A stretch of 64,000 bases of DNA from Nonomuraea endophytica (lineage in GTDB: Bacteria; Actinomycetota; Actinomycetes; Streptosporangiales; Streptosporangiaceae): positions 124,001 to 188,000 of the forward strand of contig NZ_JACHIN010000006.1 in NCBI RefSeq assembly GCF_014203235.1, written 5' to 3'. Below the pieces are notes generated by a model, which was given only the letters and a program-made list of their open reading frames with translations, did not search any database and was not told the DNA's origin. Position numbers and translations under genes: made by a program. Shown one piece after another: positions 25,736 through 34,108 of the stretch (positions are counted from its first letter, which is position 1; each line of letters opens with the position of its first letter).

Positions 25736-28700
25736 ATGGCACTCTTACCACGCGGCAGATCCGTCGCCCTGATCGGCGTCCTGGTCGCCGCCCTGATGGT
25801 GGCGCTGACCGGGTCCGCGTCGGCGGCCACCCAGGTCACGCTGACGGTCAGGATCGACTACCTCAAACAGCTCGACAATCCCGACGACGCCTCCGGCGAC
25901 GGCGACTACTACCCGGTGGTCCAGATCGCCGACGAGCGCTTCCCCCGGGGCCCGCGCATCGAGGACGACGAGTTCGAGCCCCTCGGCCTGCCCGAGGCGC
26001 CGAACGGCTGGGTGTTCAGCAAGGTGGTGAACCTGCCGAACAACGACACGACGGTGGACGTCAACATCGAGATCTGGGACTACGACGACGGCACCAACTT
26101 CGGCGACGACCAGATGGACCTCAGCAAGAACGAGCGGGACCTCACGCTCAACCTCAAGTACGACATCGTCAACGCCACCTTCTCCGGCGACAACCTCGCG
26201 GTCGGCACCCCCTGCCTGCGCAACGGCGTGCCGAAAGGCCACACCTGCGCCGAGGGCAACGGCGACTTCGACTTCCCCGAGGAGAACGACGGCTACAAGA
26301 CGATGATCGGCTTCACCATCTCCTCCAACGTCGGCGCCAGCACCGACAGCGACGGCGACGGCCTGACCGACCTGGCCGAGATCCACGGCATCCGCAACGC
26401 CGACGGCTCGATGGCGCTGGACCTGAAAAGGTTCGGCGCGAACCCGCTGCGCAAGGACGTCTTCCTGGAGCTCGACTGGACGGCCGGCGAGGCGCCCACC
26501 CGCGTCGACATCCAGGCGATGAAGAACGCCATGAAGTCCGCGCCCATCGACAATCCCGACGGCTCGCGCGGCATCAACCTGTGGGTGGACACCGGCAACC
26601 TGGTCGACCAGACGGTACGCCGCCAGCAACAGCCCGGCACGTGCTTCGACGACCAGGACAACGGCCTGGACGGCCTGCGCGACGGCGCCGACCCCGACTG
26701 CCTGTTCATCGACGCCAGCGCCGAGGACCCCTCCCCCGGCGGCCGGTGCACGAACGCCGACGTGGCCAACCCCGCCTGCCTGGTCGGCGACGATCTCGGC
26801 GGCGGCGGCATGGTCGGCGCGCTGAACAACTGCGGCATCGACGCCGCCTTCAACGCCGCCGCCGGCAACACCAACAACTTCGCGGCGGTACGGCGCGGCG
26901 TCTTCCGCTACGCCATCAGCACGGCCGAGGCGGCCACCTGCAACATCGGCGGCCAGGCCAGCACCAACAACCGGTTCTTCGTCGACTACAACCACGACGG
27001 CGGCACGCTGCTGCACGAGCTCGGCCACACCCTGGGGCTGGAGCACGGCGGCGACGTCACCGTCAACTGCAAGCCGAACTACGTCAGCGCCATGAACTAC
27101 GACCTGCAGTTCGGCATCCCGCGCGTGGGCGGCGGCCGGATCGTGGACTTCTCGCCGCCCCGCCTGGCGCTGGACGGCACCTCGCGCGGCAAGGTCCTGC
27201 GCCAGCTGAACGAGACCGCGCTCGCCGAGCGGCTCCTCGACGCCGACGACAACGAGAACCGGTTCATCTTCGTCAACGGCGACGACCAGGACCCGGGCGT
27301 CCCCGGCGTCCAGGGCGCGAAGATCACCGAGGACGTCAACGTCGCCCCCGACTGGAACGGCGACGGCGACAGCGCCGACGACCCGGTCAACCCCGCCGTC
27401 AACGTCAACACCGCGGGCCCGCCCGACCCTGTCACCGGCGTCAGGAGGCCGCGCGACTGCGCCACCAACACCAGCAGCGCCGACACGCTGAACGGCTTCG
27501 ACGACTGGGCCAGGGTGGCGACCTCGCTCGCGTACCCCGGCTTCGCGGGCGGCCTGCGGCGTTCGGACGTGAACGAGCCCGTCGTCGCCGAGCCCGATCC
27601 GGAGCAGTTGCCCACCCTCCAGGAGCTGAAGGACAACTGGGAGGCGGTCAACACGACCGACGTCGGCGTCGGCATCACCGCCAGCCCCGATCCGGTGCGC
27701 GGCGGCGAGACCCTGACCTGGACGGTGAAGGCCACCAACGAGGGCCCCAACCCGGCCAGCTCGGTCGTGGTCACCACCACGCTGCCCGCTGAAGTCACCT
27801 TCGTCGACAGCACCGGCCCGTGCGTCCGGGACGGGTCCAAGGTCACCTGCCATCTCGACGAGCTGACCAGGGGCGCCTCGCGGCAGATCACGATCCGCGC
27901 GAAGGTTCAGGACGACGTCGTGCACAGCGGCGACGAGTGCACGATCACCGCGACCGCGGTGGTCGACAACCTCGCCGGTCCCGACCCGAACGCGGCCAAC
28001 GACACCGCCAAGGCCGAGACGCACGTGCTGGTCAAGACCGGCCTGAAGGTGAACGGCCCGGCCAACGTCGCCAACGACGCCCCGGCCACGCTGAAGGCCA
28101 CGCTCACCGACGCCGCGGACCGTCCGGTCAGGGACCGGCCCGTGACGCTGACCCTCGGCACCGGCACGTCGGCGCAGTCGTGCCAGGCGCGCACGGACGC
28201 CGCGGGCGTGGCGAGCTGCGTGATCACCAGTGTCGCCCAGCCGGCCACCGCGACGAGCGTCGCGATCAAGGCGAGCTTCACCGGCGACGCGTGCTACCTG
28301 CCGTCGAACGCCTCCGGCACGGCCAAGCTGCTCTACTACACCGGCCGTTCCCACGCGTTGTCGGTCAAGCCGATCCTGCTGCCGCAGACCGTCGTGGCCG
28401 ACACCGGCGAGGTGTCCACCTCGGCCAGGTCCACGACCGAGAAGACCACGGCCGCGATCTCGCTCGCGCTGGTCAACGCCAAGGCGCTCAAGGCCGGGGT
28501 GGTCACCGGCCTGGGCAGCTCCACCGGGCAGGCGACGGCCGACGAGGTGTCCATCGGGCTGCCCGGCCTGCCGGTCATCAAGGTCGCCGGGGTGCGGGCC
28601 ACCTCGACGAGCACGTGCGCGCTCGGGACGTACACCGCGAGCGCGACCGGCACGACGACGCTCGGCTCACTGACCATCGGCGGGGTGTCGCACCCGGTCG

Positions 28701-28879
28701 GCTCGATCGCGCCCAACACCGTCATCCGGGCGGGCGTGGCGACGATCACGCTGAACGAGCAGCGGCCGGTGGCGGGCACATCCGCCGGGATGCTGGTCAA
28801 CGCCGTCCACGTGAGCGCGCCCGCGCTGGCTGACGTGGTGGTCTCCTCCGCCAGGAGCGGCGTGCACAACTGTCCGTGA
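25736..28879 (+). CDS. large exported metzincin-like protein with DUF11 and anchor-type C-terminal domains
   Basis: 1047 aa. A Sec signal peptide ends near GSASAAT (residue about 31). A calcium-loop-like stretch DSDGDGLTDLAE lies near residue 205. The zinc site HELGHTLGLEH (residues 427-437) is the HExxHxxGxxH of metzincin peptidases, and SAMNYD about 22 residues on can be the Met-turn. Residues about 640-760 are a DUF11 domain, about 760-865 an immunoglobulin-like (Big) domain, and the last 180 resemble choice-of-anchor domains. Predicted extracellular metallopeptidase, possibly cell-wall associated. The ATG at 25736 is preceded by CTGGAGCGG. It stands alone and ends at a strong hairpin. Confidence 0.8.
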   Translation: MALLPRGRSVALIGVLVAALMVALTGSASAATQVTLTVRIDYLKQLDNPDDASGDGDYYPVVQIADERFPRGPRIEDDEFEPLGLPEAPNGWVFSKVVNLPNNDTTVDVNIEIWDYDDGTNFGDDQMDLSKNERDLTLNLKYDIVNATFSGDNLAVGTPCLRNGVPKGHTCAEGNGDFDFPEENDGYKTMIGFTISSNVGASTDSDGDGLTDLAEIHGIRNADGSMALDLKRFGANPLRKDVFLELDWTAGEAPTRVDIQAMKNAMKSAPIDNPDGSRGINLWVDTGNLVDQTVRRQQQPGTCFDDQDNGLDGLRDGADPDCLFIDASAEDPSPGGRCTNADVANPACLVGDDLGGGGMVGALNNCGIDAAFNAAAGNTNNFAAVRRGVFRYAISTAEAATCNIGGQASTNNRFFVDYNHDGGTLLHELGHTLGLEHGGDVTVNCKPNYVSAMNYDLQFGIPRVGGGRIVDFSPPRLALDGTSRGKVLRQLNETALAERLLDADDNENRFIFVNGDDQDPGVPGVQGAKITEDVNVAPDWNGDGDSADDPVNPAVNVNTAGPPDPVTGVRRPRDCATNTSSADTLNGFDDWARVATSLAYPGFAGGLRRSDVNEPVVAEPDPEQLPTLQELKDNWEAVNTTDVGVGITASPDPVRGGETLTWTVKATNEGPNPASSVVVTTTLPAEVTFVDSTGPCVRDGSKVTCHLDELTRGASRQITIRAKVQDDVVHSGDECTITATAVVDNLAGPDPNAANDTAKAETHVLVKTGLKVNGPANVANDAPATLKATLTDAADRPVRDRPVTLTLGTGTSAQSCQARTDAAGVASCVITSVAQPATATSVAIKASFTGDACYLPSNASGTAKLLYYTGRSHALSVKPILLPQTVVADTGEVSTSARSTTEKTTAAISLALVNAKALKAGVVTGLGSSTGQATADEVSIGLPGLPVIKVAGVRATSTSTCALGTYTASATGTTTLGSLTIGGVSHPVGSIAPNTVIRAGVATITLNEQRPVAGTSAGMLVNAVHVSAPALADVVVSSARSGVHNCP

Positions 28880-28890
28880 CCGCTCGATCG

Positions 28891-28925
28891 AGGAGGCCGT
28901 TCACGCCTGGCGTGGGCGGCCTCCT
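28891..28925. terminator. bidirectional terminator hairpin
   Basis: A 9-bp stem (AGGAGGCCG pairing with CGGCCTCCT) continues after a 2x2 mismatch into a 6-bp stem CACGCC/GGCGTG with a minimal loop. It sits after the metzincin stop and overlaps the last codons of the convergent dehydrogenase, so it can serve both. Confidence 0.7.
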
Positions 28926-29974
28926 GCCGTGCCGAGCCGGTTCAGCACCTCGGCGGTGAACTCCTTGGTCGTGGCGCCGCCGCCCAGGTCGGGGGTGCGG
29001 ACCGGAGTCTCGGCGAGGACGGCGCGGAAGGCGGCGCGCACCTCGTCACCGGCCTCGGCGTGGCCCAGGTGGTCGAGCATCATGGCGGCCGACCAGAGGG
29101 CGCCGACGGGATTGGCGACGCCGGTCCCGGCGATGTCGGGGGCCGAGCCGTGCACCGGTTCGAACATCGACGGGAAGTCGCGCTCCGGGTTGAGGTTGGC
29201 GGCCGGGGCCAGGCCGATGCCGCCCGCGACGGCCGCGGCCAGGTCGCTCAGGATGTCGCCGAACAGGTTGGAGGCCACGATGACGTCGAACTCCCTCGGC
29301 CGCAGGACGACCTTCGCGGCGAGCGCGTCGATGTGCTCCTGGTTCCAGGAGACAGCGGGCAGCGCGCGTTCCCTGACGAGCTCGTCCCAGAAGGGCATGG
29401 TGTGGATGATGCCGTTGGACTTGGTGGCCGAGGTCAGGACGCCGCGGCGGCCGGCGGCCAGCTCGAAGGCGTAGTCAAGCACCCGGGTGACGCCCGCCCT
29501 GGTGAACACCGACTCCTGGACCGCCATCTCCTCGGGGAAGCCGCGGTTGAGGCGGCCGCCGATCTCGGAGTACTCGCCTTCGACGTTCTCCCGCACCACG
29601 ACGAGGTCCACGCCCTCGGCGTCGCGCAGCGGTCCGGCCACGCCATCCAGGGTCGTGATGGGCCGCAGGTTGACGTACTGGCGGAAGGTCCGGCGGATCG
29701 GGATCAACAGCCCCCACAGCGACACGTGGTCAGGCACGCCCGGCCGCCCGACGGCGCCGAGCAGGATGGCGTCGTGGTGCCGGACGCGGTCCAGGCCGTC
29801 GGCGGGCATCATCGCGCCCTCGCGCTCGTAGCGCTCGCACGACCAGTCGAAGGTGTCGTAGCCGAGCGTGAAGCCGTGCCTGCGGCCGACGGCGTCGAGT
29901 ACGGCGGTCGCGGCGGGCAGCACCTCGATGCCGATCCCGTCGCCGGGAATGAGGGCGATGCGGTGGGAGGTCAT
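28901..29974 (-). CDS. tartrate/D-malate-type dehydrogenase (isocitrate/isopropylmalate dehydrogenase family)
   Basis: 357 aa beta-decarboxylating dehydrogenase. IALIPGDGIGIEVLPAA is the family opening, the substrate loop has RRTFRQYVNLRP, and the metal site is in NLFGDILSDLAA with the later GSAPDIAGTG coenzyme segment. The length and the ENVEGEYSEIGGR region fit the tartrate dehydrogenase (TTUC)/D-malate dehydrogenase subgroup rather than LeuB. It would oxidise D-malate or tartrate with NAD(P). It follows a LysR regulator and lies near a GntP permease, a layout reminiscent of dmlR-dmlA. Confidence 0.83.
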   Translation of the reverse strand: MTSHRIALIPGDGIGIEVLPAATAVLDAVGRRHGFTLGYDTFDWSCERYEREGAMMPADGLDRVRHHDAILLGAVGRPGVPDHVSLWGLLIPIRRTFRQYVNLRPITTLDGVAGPLRDAEGVDLVVVRENVEGEYSEIGGRLNRGFPEEMAVQESVFTRAGVTRVLDYAFELAAGRRGVLTSATKSNGIIHTMPFWDELVRERALPAVSWNQEHIDALAAKVVLRPREFDVIVASNLFGDILSDLAAAVAGGIGLAPAANLNPERDFPSMFEPVHGSAPDIAGTGVANPVGALWSAAMMLDHLGHAEAGDEVRAAFRAVLAETPVRTPDLGGGATTKEFTAEVLNRLGTAGGRPRQA

Positions 29975-30031
29975 GGCGCCATTGAGCCGGAACCGGCGGG
30001 CCGAGGTCCAAGACGAGGATCGTGGCCGTCG

Positions 30032-30048
30032 TATAGGCGTTCGCTATA
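30032..30048. promoter_or_regulatory. LysR-type operator copy 2, before the dehydrogenase gene
   Basis: TATAG (30032-30036) and CTATA (30044-30048) flank a 7-bp GC-rich spacer. The core ATAG-N7-CTAT is identical in layout to the perfect palindrome at 30936-30960. It overlaps the regulator's stop codon and lies about 60 bp upstream of the dehydrogenase start, fitting control of that gene from its own promoter. Confidence 0.55.
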
Positions 30049-30916
30049 TCGCCGCGACGAACGCGCGGGCCAGGGCGCTGACCGGCTCGGTGCGGTGCAC
30101 CAGTGAGACGTACAGCAGTTCGTCCAGTGCCAGGTCGCGCACGACCAGCCCCATCGGCTCGGCCAGCCGCCGCCACGAGGCCGCGACGACGGCGATGCCG
30201 ACCCCGGCCAGGACCAGCGGCAGCAGCGCCTCGCGGTGCTCCATCTCCACGGCGATCGCGGCTCCCGGCGCGGCGGCCAGGATCTGGTCGGCGGCCCTGC
30301 GCATCCCGGTTCCCGGCTGGCCGACGATGAGCCGGGCGCCGCCCAGCAGCGCGGGCGCGACGGGGCCGTCGCCCTCGGGCAGGTCGGCCGCGGCCTGCGC
30401 GACCAGGACGAACGGCTGCTCGGCCACCGGGTGCACCACCAAGTCCGGATCGGGGCCCGGGCGGCCGAGCGTGGCGATGAGGCCGAGTTCGGCGGTCCCG
30501 GTCCGCAGGGCGGCGGCCACGTCGGCCGGGCGGTCGGCGGCCCGTACGGAGACCTGCACCCCCGGATGCCGCCGGCGGAACGCGGCCACCAGTTCGGTCA
30601 GCGGGCTGACCGCCTGGCTGGGCATGGCGGCGATGGTCAGCTTCCCGGCCAGCAGGCGTTCCACCTCGGCCACGCTCTCGGCCGCCGCCTCCAGCCAGCG
30701 GGTGACCTGGCGGGCCGGGGTGACCAGGGCCTCGCCCGCCGGGGTGAGCACGAGGCGGCGGCCGTGCCGGCGGAACAGCGGGGTGCCGAGGCCGCGCTCC
30801 AGCTTCTTGATCGCCTGGGAGACGGAGGGCTGGGCCACCCACAGCTCCTCGGCCGCGCGCTGCACGCCGCCGTGGTCGACCACGGCGAGGAAGTAGGCGA
30901 GCTGGCGAGCGTCCAC
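30044..30916 (-). CDS. LysR family transcriptional regulator
   Basis: 290 aa from GTG 30916, chosen because GGAG lies six bases upstream and the protein then opens with the canonical DARQLAYFLAVVDHGG. The recognition helix region is VAQPSVSQAIKKLERGLG. The effector-binding domain covers residues 90-290. It is divergent from a GntP permease and precedes the dehydrogenase on the same strand; matching palindromes at both promoters argue that it controls both. The inducer is probably a hydroxy-dicarboxylate. Confidence 0.87.
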   Translation of the reverse strand: MDARQLAYFLAVVDHGGVQRAAEELWVAQPSVSQAIKKLERGLGTPLFRRHGRRLVLTPAGEALVTPARQVTRWLEAAAESVAEVERLLAGKLTIAAMPSQAVSPLTELVAAFRRRHPGVQVSVRAADRPADVAAALRTGTAELGLIATLGRPGPDPDLVVHPVAEQPFVLVAQAAADLPEGDGPVAPALLGGARLIVGQPGTGMRRAADQILAAAPGAAIAVEMEHREALLPLVLAGVGIAVVAASWRRLAEPMGLVVRDLALDELLYVSLVHRTEPVSALARAFVAAI

Positions 30917-30935
30917 GTCCGTCTCCACACCCCCG

Positions 30936-30960
30936 CTTCCATAGGCGCTGCCTATGGAAG
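30936..30960. promoter_or_regulatory. LysR-type operator copy 1, perfect palindrome
   Basis: Arms CTTCCATAGGC (30936-30946) and GCCTATGGAAG (30950-30960) are perfect 11-bp complements around GCT. The core ATAG-N7-CTAT contains the T-N11-A LysR signature. It starts 20 bp upstream of the regulator start, between it and the GntP permease gene, and so can serve autoregulation and permease activation. Confidence 0.7.
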
Positions 30961-31042
30961 AACGACAAAGTTCATCGTGGACAGTATGCCGGGTGGCCTG
31001 CCTGACTGGGGATTGCCCCGTCACCCCCCGAGGAGGGCCACT

Positions 31043-32395
31043 GTGAGCAACGCTCTGCTCCTGACGATGACCGGCGTCGCCATCCTGGGCGTCATCGTCA
31101 CCATCACCGTCTGGAAGATCCCGCCCGTCATCGCGCTGCTCCTCGGCACGATCTTCCTCGGGCTGACCACCGGCGTCGGGGCCGAAGGCACCACCAAGGC
31201 GATCACCGCCGGGTTCGGCGAGGTGATGGCCGACATCGGGCTGCTGGTCACGTTCGGCGTGCTGATGGGCTCGCTGCTGACGCTGACCGACGCGCTGCGC
31301 CGGCTGATCGAGCTGATGCTGCGCGTCTTCGGCGAGCGCAGCATCCCGTACGTGTTCGCGGTCTCGCTCAGCTCGCTGTTCACCTCGATCTACTCCGACG
31401 TGCTGCTCGTGCTGACCGCGCCGCTGGCCCGCCGCCTCGGCCCGCGCCTGGGACGGCACGGCAAGGCGCTGATGGGCGGGGCGCTGACCGCCGGCATCGA
31501 GGTCGGGCTGGTGTTCGTGGTGCCCGGGGTGGCGGCGCTGGCCGTGGCCGGGCTGCTGGACGTGCCGCTCGGCCAGATGTTCTGGTACGGCCTGATCGTC
31601 GGCCTGCCCACGGCCGTGCTCACCATGCTGGTCTTCGCCCTGCTCACCCCGCGCGCCCTGCGCTGGAACCCGGCCCTGGACGAGATCCCCGACGAGGAGC
31701 CCGCCGGCGGCGGCGCCCCGGCGTCCGGGGCCGTGCTGGTCAGGCAGGAGACTCGGGCCGGGCTCGGCGTGTCGCTGCTGCCGGTCGTCGCCACCCTGAT
31801 GCTCATCGCGCTCGGCGCGCTGGCCGGCAACCTCGGCTGGACCTCGCCGGTGCTCGGCTTCGTGACCGATCCGGTGGTGGCGATGTTCGCCGGGGCGACC
31901 GCGTCGTACCTGCTGACCAGCCGCACGCACTCCCGCGCGGAGATCCACGCCGCGATGGGCCAGGGGTTGTCGTCGTGCGGGCCGATCCTCGTGCTGTCGG
32001 GCATCAGCGGCTCGCTCGGGGCGGTCATCGAGGGTTCCGGGCTGGCCAAGGTGCTCGGCGGCGCGTTCGGCTCCAGCTTCCTGCCGCCGCTGATCCTCGT
32101 CTGGCTGGTGGCCGCCGTGCTGCACATCGCGCTCGGCTCGATCTCGGTCGCCGCGATCACCGCGGCCGGGATCCTCGCGCCGCTGGCCGGTTCGCTGGAC
32201 ACGCCGCTGGTGTTCGTGGCGCTGGCCGCCGGGTCCGGCGCGTTGTTCCTGCCGCATGTGAGCAGCAACTTCTTCTGGATGTTCCAGACCATGCTGGGGC
32301 TGTCGACACGCGGCACGTTCAAGACCCACTCGCTGGCGATGTCGCTGTCGTCGGTCATCTCGCTACCGCTCATCCTGCTGCTGGCGGCCCTTTGA
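31043..32395 (+). CDS. GntP family permease (gluconate/hydroxy-acid symporter type)
   Basis: 450 aa from GTG 31043, preceded by GAGGAGGG. About 12 membrane segments cover the protein. The GntP-type features SIYSDVLLVLTAP and the C-terminal LPHVSSNFFWMF region are visible. The family imports gluconate and related hydroxy-acids with protons. Beside a tartrate/D-malate-type dehydrogenase under one LysR operator, it more likely carries tartrate, malate or a similar acid. Confidence 0.85.
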   Translation: MSNALLLTMTGVAILGVIVTITVWKIPPVIALLLGTIFLGLTTGVGAEGTTKAITAGFGEVMADIGLLVTFGVLMGSLLTLTDALRRLIELMLRVFGERSIPYVFAVSLSSLFTSIYSDVLLVLTAPLARRLGPRLGRHGKALMGGALTAGIEVGLVFVVPGVAALAVAGLLDVPLGQMFWYGLIVGLPTAVLTMLVFALLTPRALRWNPALDEIPDEEPAGGGAPASGAVLVRQETRAGLGVSLLPVVATLMLIALGALAGNLGWTSPVLGFVTDPVVAMFAGATASYLLTSRTHSRAEIHAAMGQGLSSCGPILVLSGISGSLGAVIEGSGLAKVLGGAFGSSFLPPLILVWLVAAVLHIALGSISVAAITAAGILAPLAGSLDTPLVFVALAAGSGALFLPHVSSNFFWMFQTMLGLSTRGTFKTHSLAMSLSSVISLPLILLLAAL

Positions 32396-32545
32396 GCACC
32401 CCGGCCATGTAGGCGAGGCCTCCCGGTCGCTCATGGCTTCGTCCGGCCAGGCCGCGAAGTCATTCCCGGTCTCCAGCGCGCCCGGCCTTCTCGCGGTGTG
32501 GCCGATCACGAAGGGCTTGCGGGAGTACGCTCGGCTTGATCTCGA

Positions 32546-32555
32546 TCTCGCGAGA
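32546..32555. promoter_or_regulatory. TCTCGCGAGA palindrome before the methyltransferase gene
   Basis: A perfect 10-bp palindrome lies 14 bp before the ATG in the otherwise featureless 174-bp gap 32396-32569. It may be an operator; no regulator is assigned. Confidence 0.3.
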
Positions 32556-32569
32556 AGGGGCTTCCGGCC

Positions 32570-33565
32570 ATGACAGCGTGGGAAGAGGCGTGGGCGGTGC
32601 TGGCGCCGGTGACCGACTTGGTCACCCCGATGGCGGTGCGGGTGGCGGCCACACTGCGGCTGAGCGATCTGATGGGCGACGAGCCGGTGCCCGTGCTGGA
32701 GCTGGCCCGCCGTTCCGGCACGGACCCCGATGCCCTGGTACGCCTGCTGCGCCACCTGGTCAGCAGGGGTGTCTTCGCCGAGCCGGAGCCGGGCGCCTTC
32801 GCCGTCAACGGGCCCGCCGCGCTGCTGGCCGCCGGGCATCCGTCCGGGATGCGGGCGCGGCTCGACCTGGACGGGTTCGGCGGGCAGATGGACCTGGCGT
32901 TCACCGGGCTGCTCCACACGGTCCGCACCGGGGAACCGGCGTGGAAGACGGTCTTCGGGGCGGACTTCTGGTCCTATCTGGCGGCCAATCCTCAGATGAG
33001 CGCGACGTTCGACGCGATGATGGCGGATGGGGCCGACTATCTCGCCGACGCGGCGGCGGGCTACGACTGGTCCGGTGTGCTGCACGTGGTCGACGTCGGC
33101 GGCGGGGCCGGGATCCTGCTGGCCGAGGTGCTGGCCGCCCACCCGGATCTGCGCGGCACGCTGGTGGACCTGCCCGACACCGTGGAACGCGGCCGGCGGC
33201 ACCTCGCCGGGCTGGGGCTTGACGCGCGGTGCTCGTTCGCCGGGCAGAGCTTCTTCGATCCGCTGCCGGCCGGCGGCGACGCGTACGTGCTCAGGCGGGT
33301 CATCCACGACTGGAGCGACGACGACTCACGGCGGATCCTGCGGCGGTGCGCCGACGCGGCCGGGCCGGAAGGGCGGGTGGTCGTGATCGAGCAGCGCGCC
33401 GATCCGGCCATGTTCGCCGAGATGGACCTGCGCATGCTCGTGCTCAGCGGCGGGCGCGAGCGCACCGCCGACGACTACACGGCGCTCGCCGCGGGGGCCG
33501 GGCTCCAGGTCGCCGATCTGCGCGACACGCCGCTCGGCCACCTCGTCCTGGTGCTCTACCGTTGA
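32570..33565 (+). CDS. SAM-dependent O-methyltransferase (plant-type/COMT fold)
   Basis: 331 aa. The N-terminal winged-helix dimerisation domain (LELARRSGTDPDALVRLLRHLV) is followed by a Rossmann domain with the SAM motif VVDVGGGAGILLAEVL (near residue 175). The catalytic region contains RRVIHDWSDDDSRRIL, with the His that typically acts as base. Such enzymes methylate hydroxyls of aromatic or polyketide metabolites. A predicted exported chorismate mutase follows at once and may be on the same transcript. Confidence 0.87.
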   Translation: MTAWEEAWAVLAPVTDLVTPMAVRVAATLRLSDLMGDEPVPVLELARRSGTDPDALVRLLRHLVSRGVFAEPEPGAFAVNGPAALLAAGHPSGMRARLDLDGFGGQMDLAFTGLLHTVRTGEPAWKTVFGADFWSYLAANPQMSATFDAMMADGADYLADAAAGYDWSGVLHVVDVGGGAGILLAEVLAAHPDLRGTLVDLPDTVERGRRHLAGLGLDARCSFAGQSFFDPLPAGGDAYVLRRVIHDWSDDDSRRILRRCADAAGPEGRVVVIEQRADPAMFAEMDLRMLVLSGGRERTADDYTALAAGAGLQVADLRDTPLGHLVLVLYR

Positions 33566-33568
33566 GTG

Positions 33569-34108
33569 ATGCTGGTTGTGACCGTGCTGCTGCTGTCCGT
33601 GACCGTCGTTCCGGACATCTCGGGTTTCGTGGCGCTCGCCGCTGATCGGATCGAGCTGGCCGATCAGGTGGCCGCCGCCAAGTGGGGCACCGGTCAGCCC
33701 ATCGACGATCCGCCCAGGGAGGAGCAGGTGCTGGCCTCGGTGGCCGAGCGGTCAGTACGGCTGGGCATCGACCCGGCCTCGGCCACCGCGGTCTTCCGGG
33801 ACCAGATCGAGGCGAGCAAGCTGGTCCAGCGCGCCCTGTTCCGACGCTGGCACGCCGACCCCGGCTCGCGGCCGACCCACCGCCCCGACCTGCTGACCGA
33901 GGTCCGCCCACGGCTCGACCGGATCACCGAGGACATGCTGGAGGCACTCAAGGCCGCGGAACGGGCCCGTGCGCTGCCCTCCTGCGAACGGAAGCTGACC
34001 TGGGCCGCGTTCCGCGTCTCCGCGCGGCGTGACCTGGACCGCCCGCACCGCGCCGGCCTTCACCGCGCGCTCGGGTCCTTCTGCGGGGCTCAGTTGGTGT
34101 CGTGGTAG
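33569..34108 (+). CDS. exported chorismate mutase, AroQ-gamma type
   Basis: 179 aa from ATG 33569 (GTG 33566 is equally possible). The first 20 residues are hydrophobic with little positive charge, consistent with a weak signal sequence. The mature part is all-helical and carries the chorismate mutase pattern: VAAAKW, then FRDQIEASKLVQ with the active-site Glu/Lys. AroQ-gamma enzymes convert chorismate to prephenate and are usually secreted in actinobacteria, where the role is unclear. The 3' end overlaps the convergent gene by 19 bp. Confidence 0.75.
   Translation: MLVVTVLLLSVTVVPDISGFVALAADRIELADQVAAAKWGTGQPIDDPPREEQVLASVAERSVRLGIDPASATAVFRDQIEASKLVQRALFRRWHADPGSRPTHRPDLLTEVRPRLDRITEDMLEALKAAERARALPSCERKLTWAAFRVSARRDLDRPHRAGLHRALGSFCGAQLVSW

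Noticed and set aside
25711..27792. Alternative 693-codon frame starting at GTG 25711 after GGGAGG
   Set aside because: The translation is Arg/Pro-rich without domains, whereas the other frame from 25736 has a signal peptide and a complete zinc motif.
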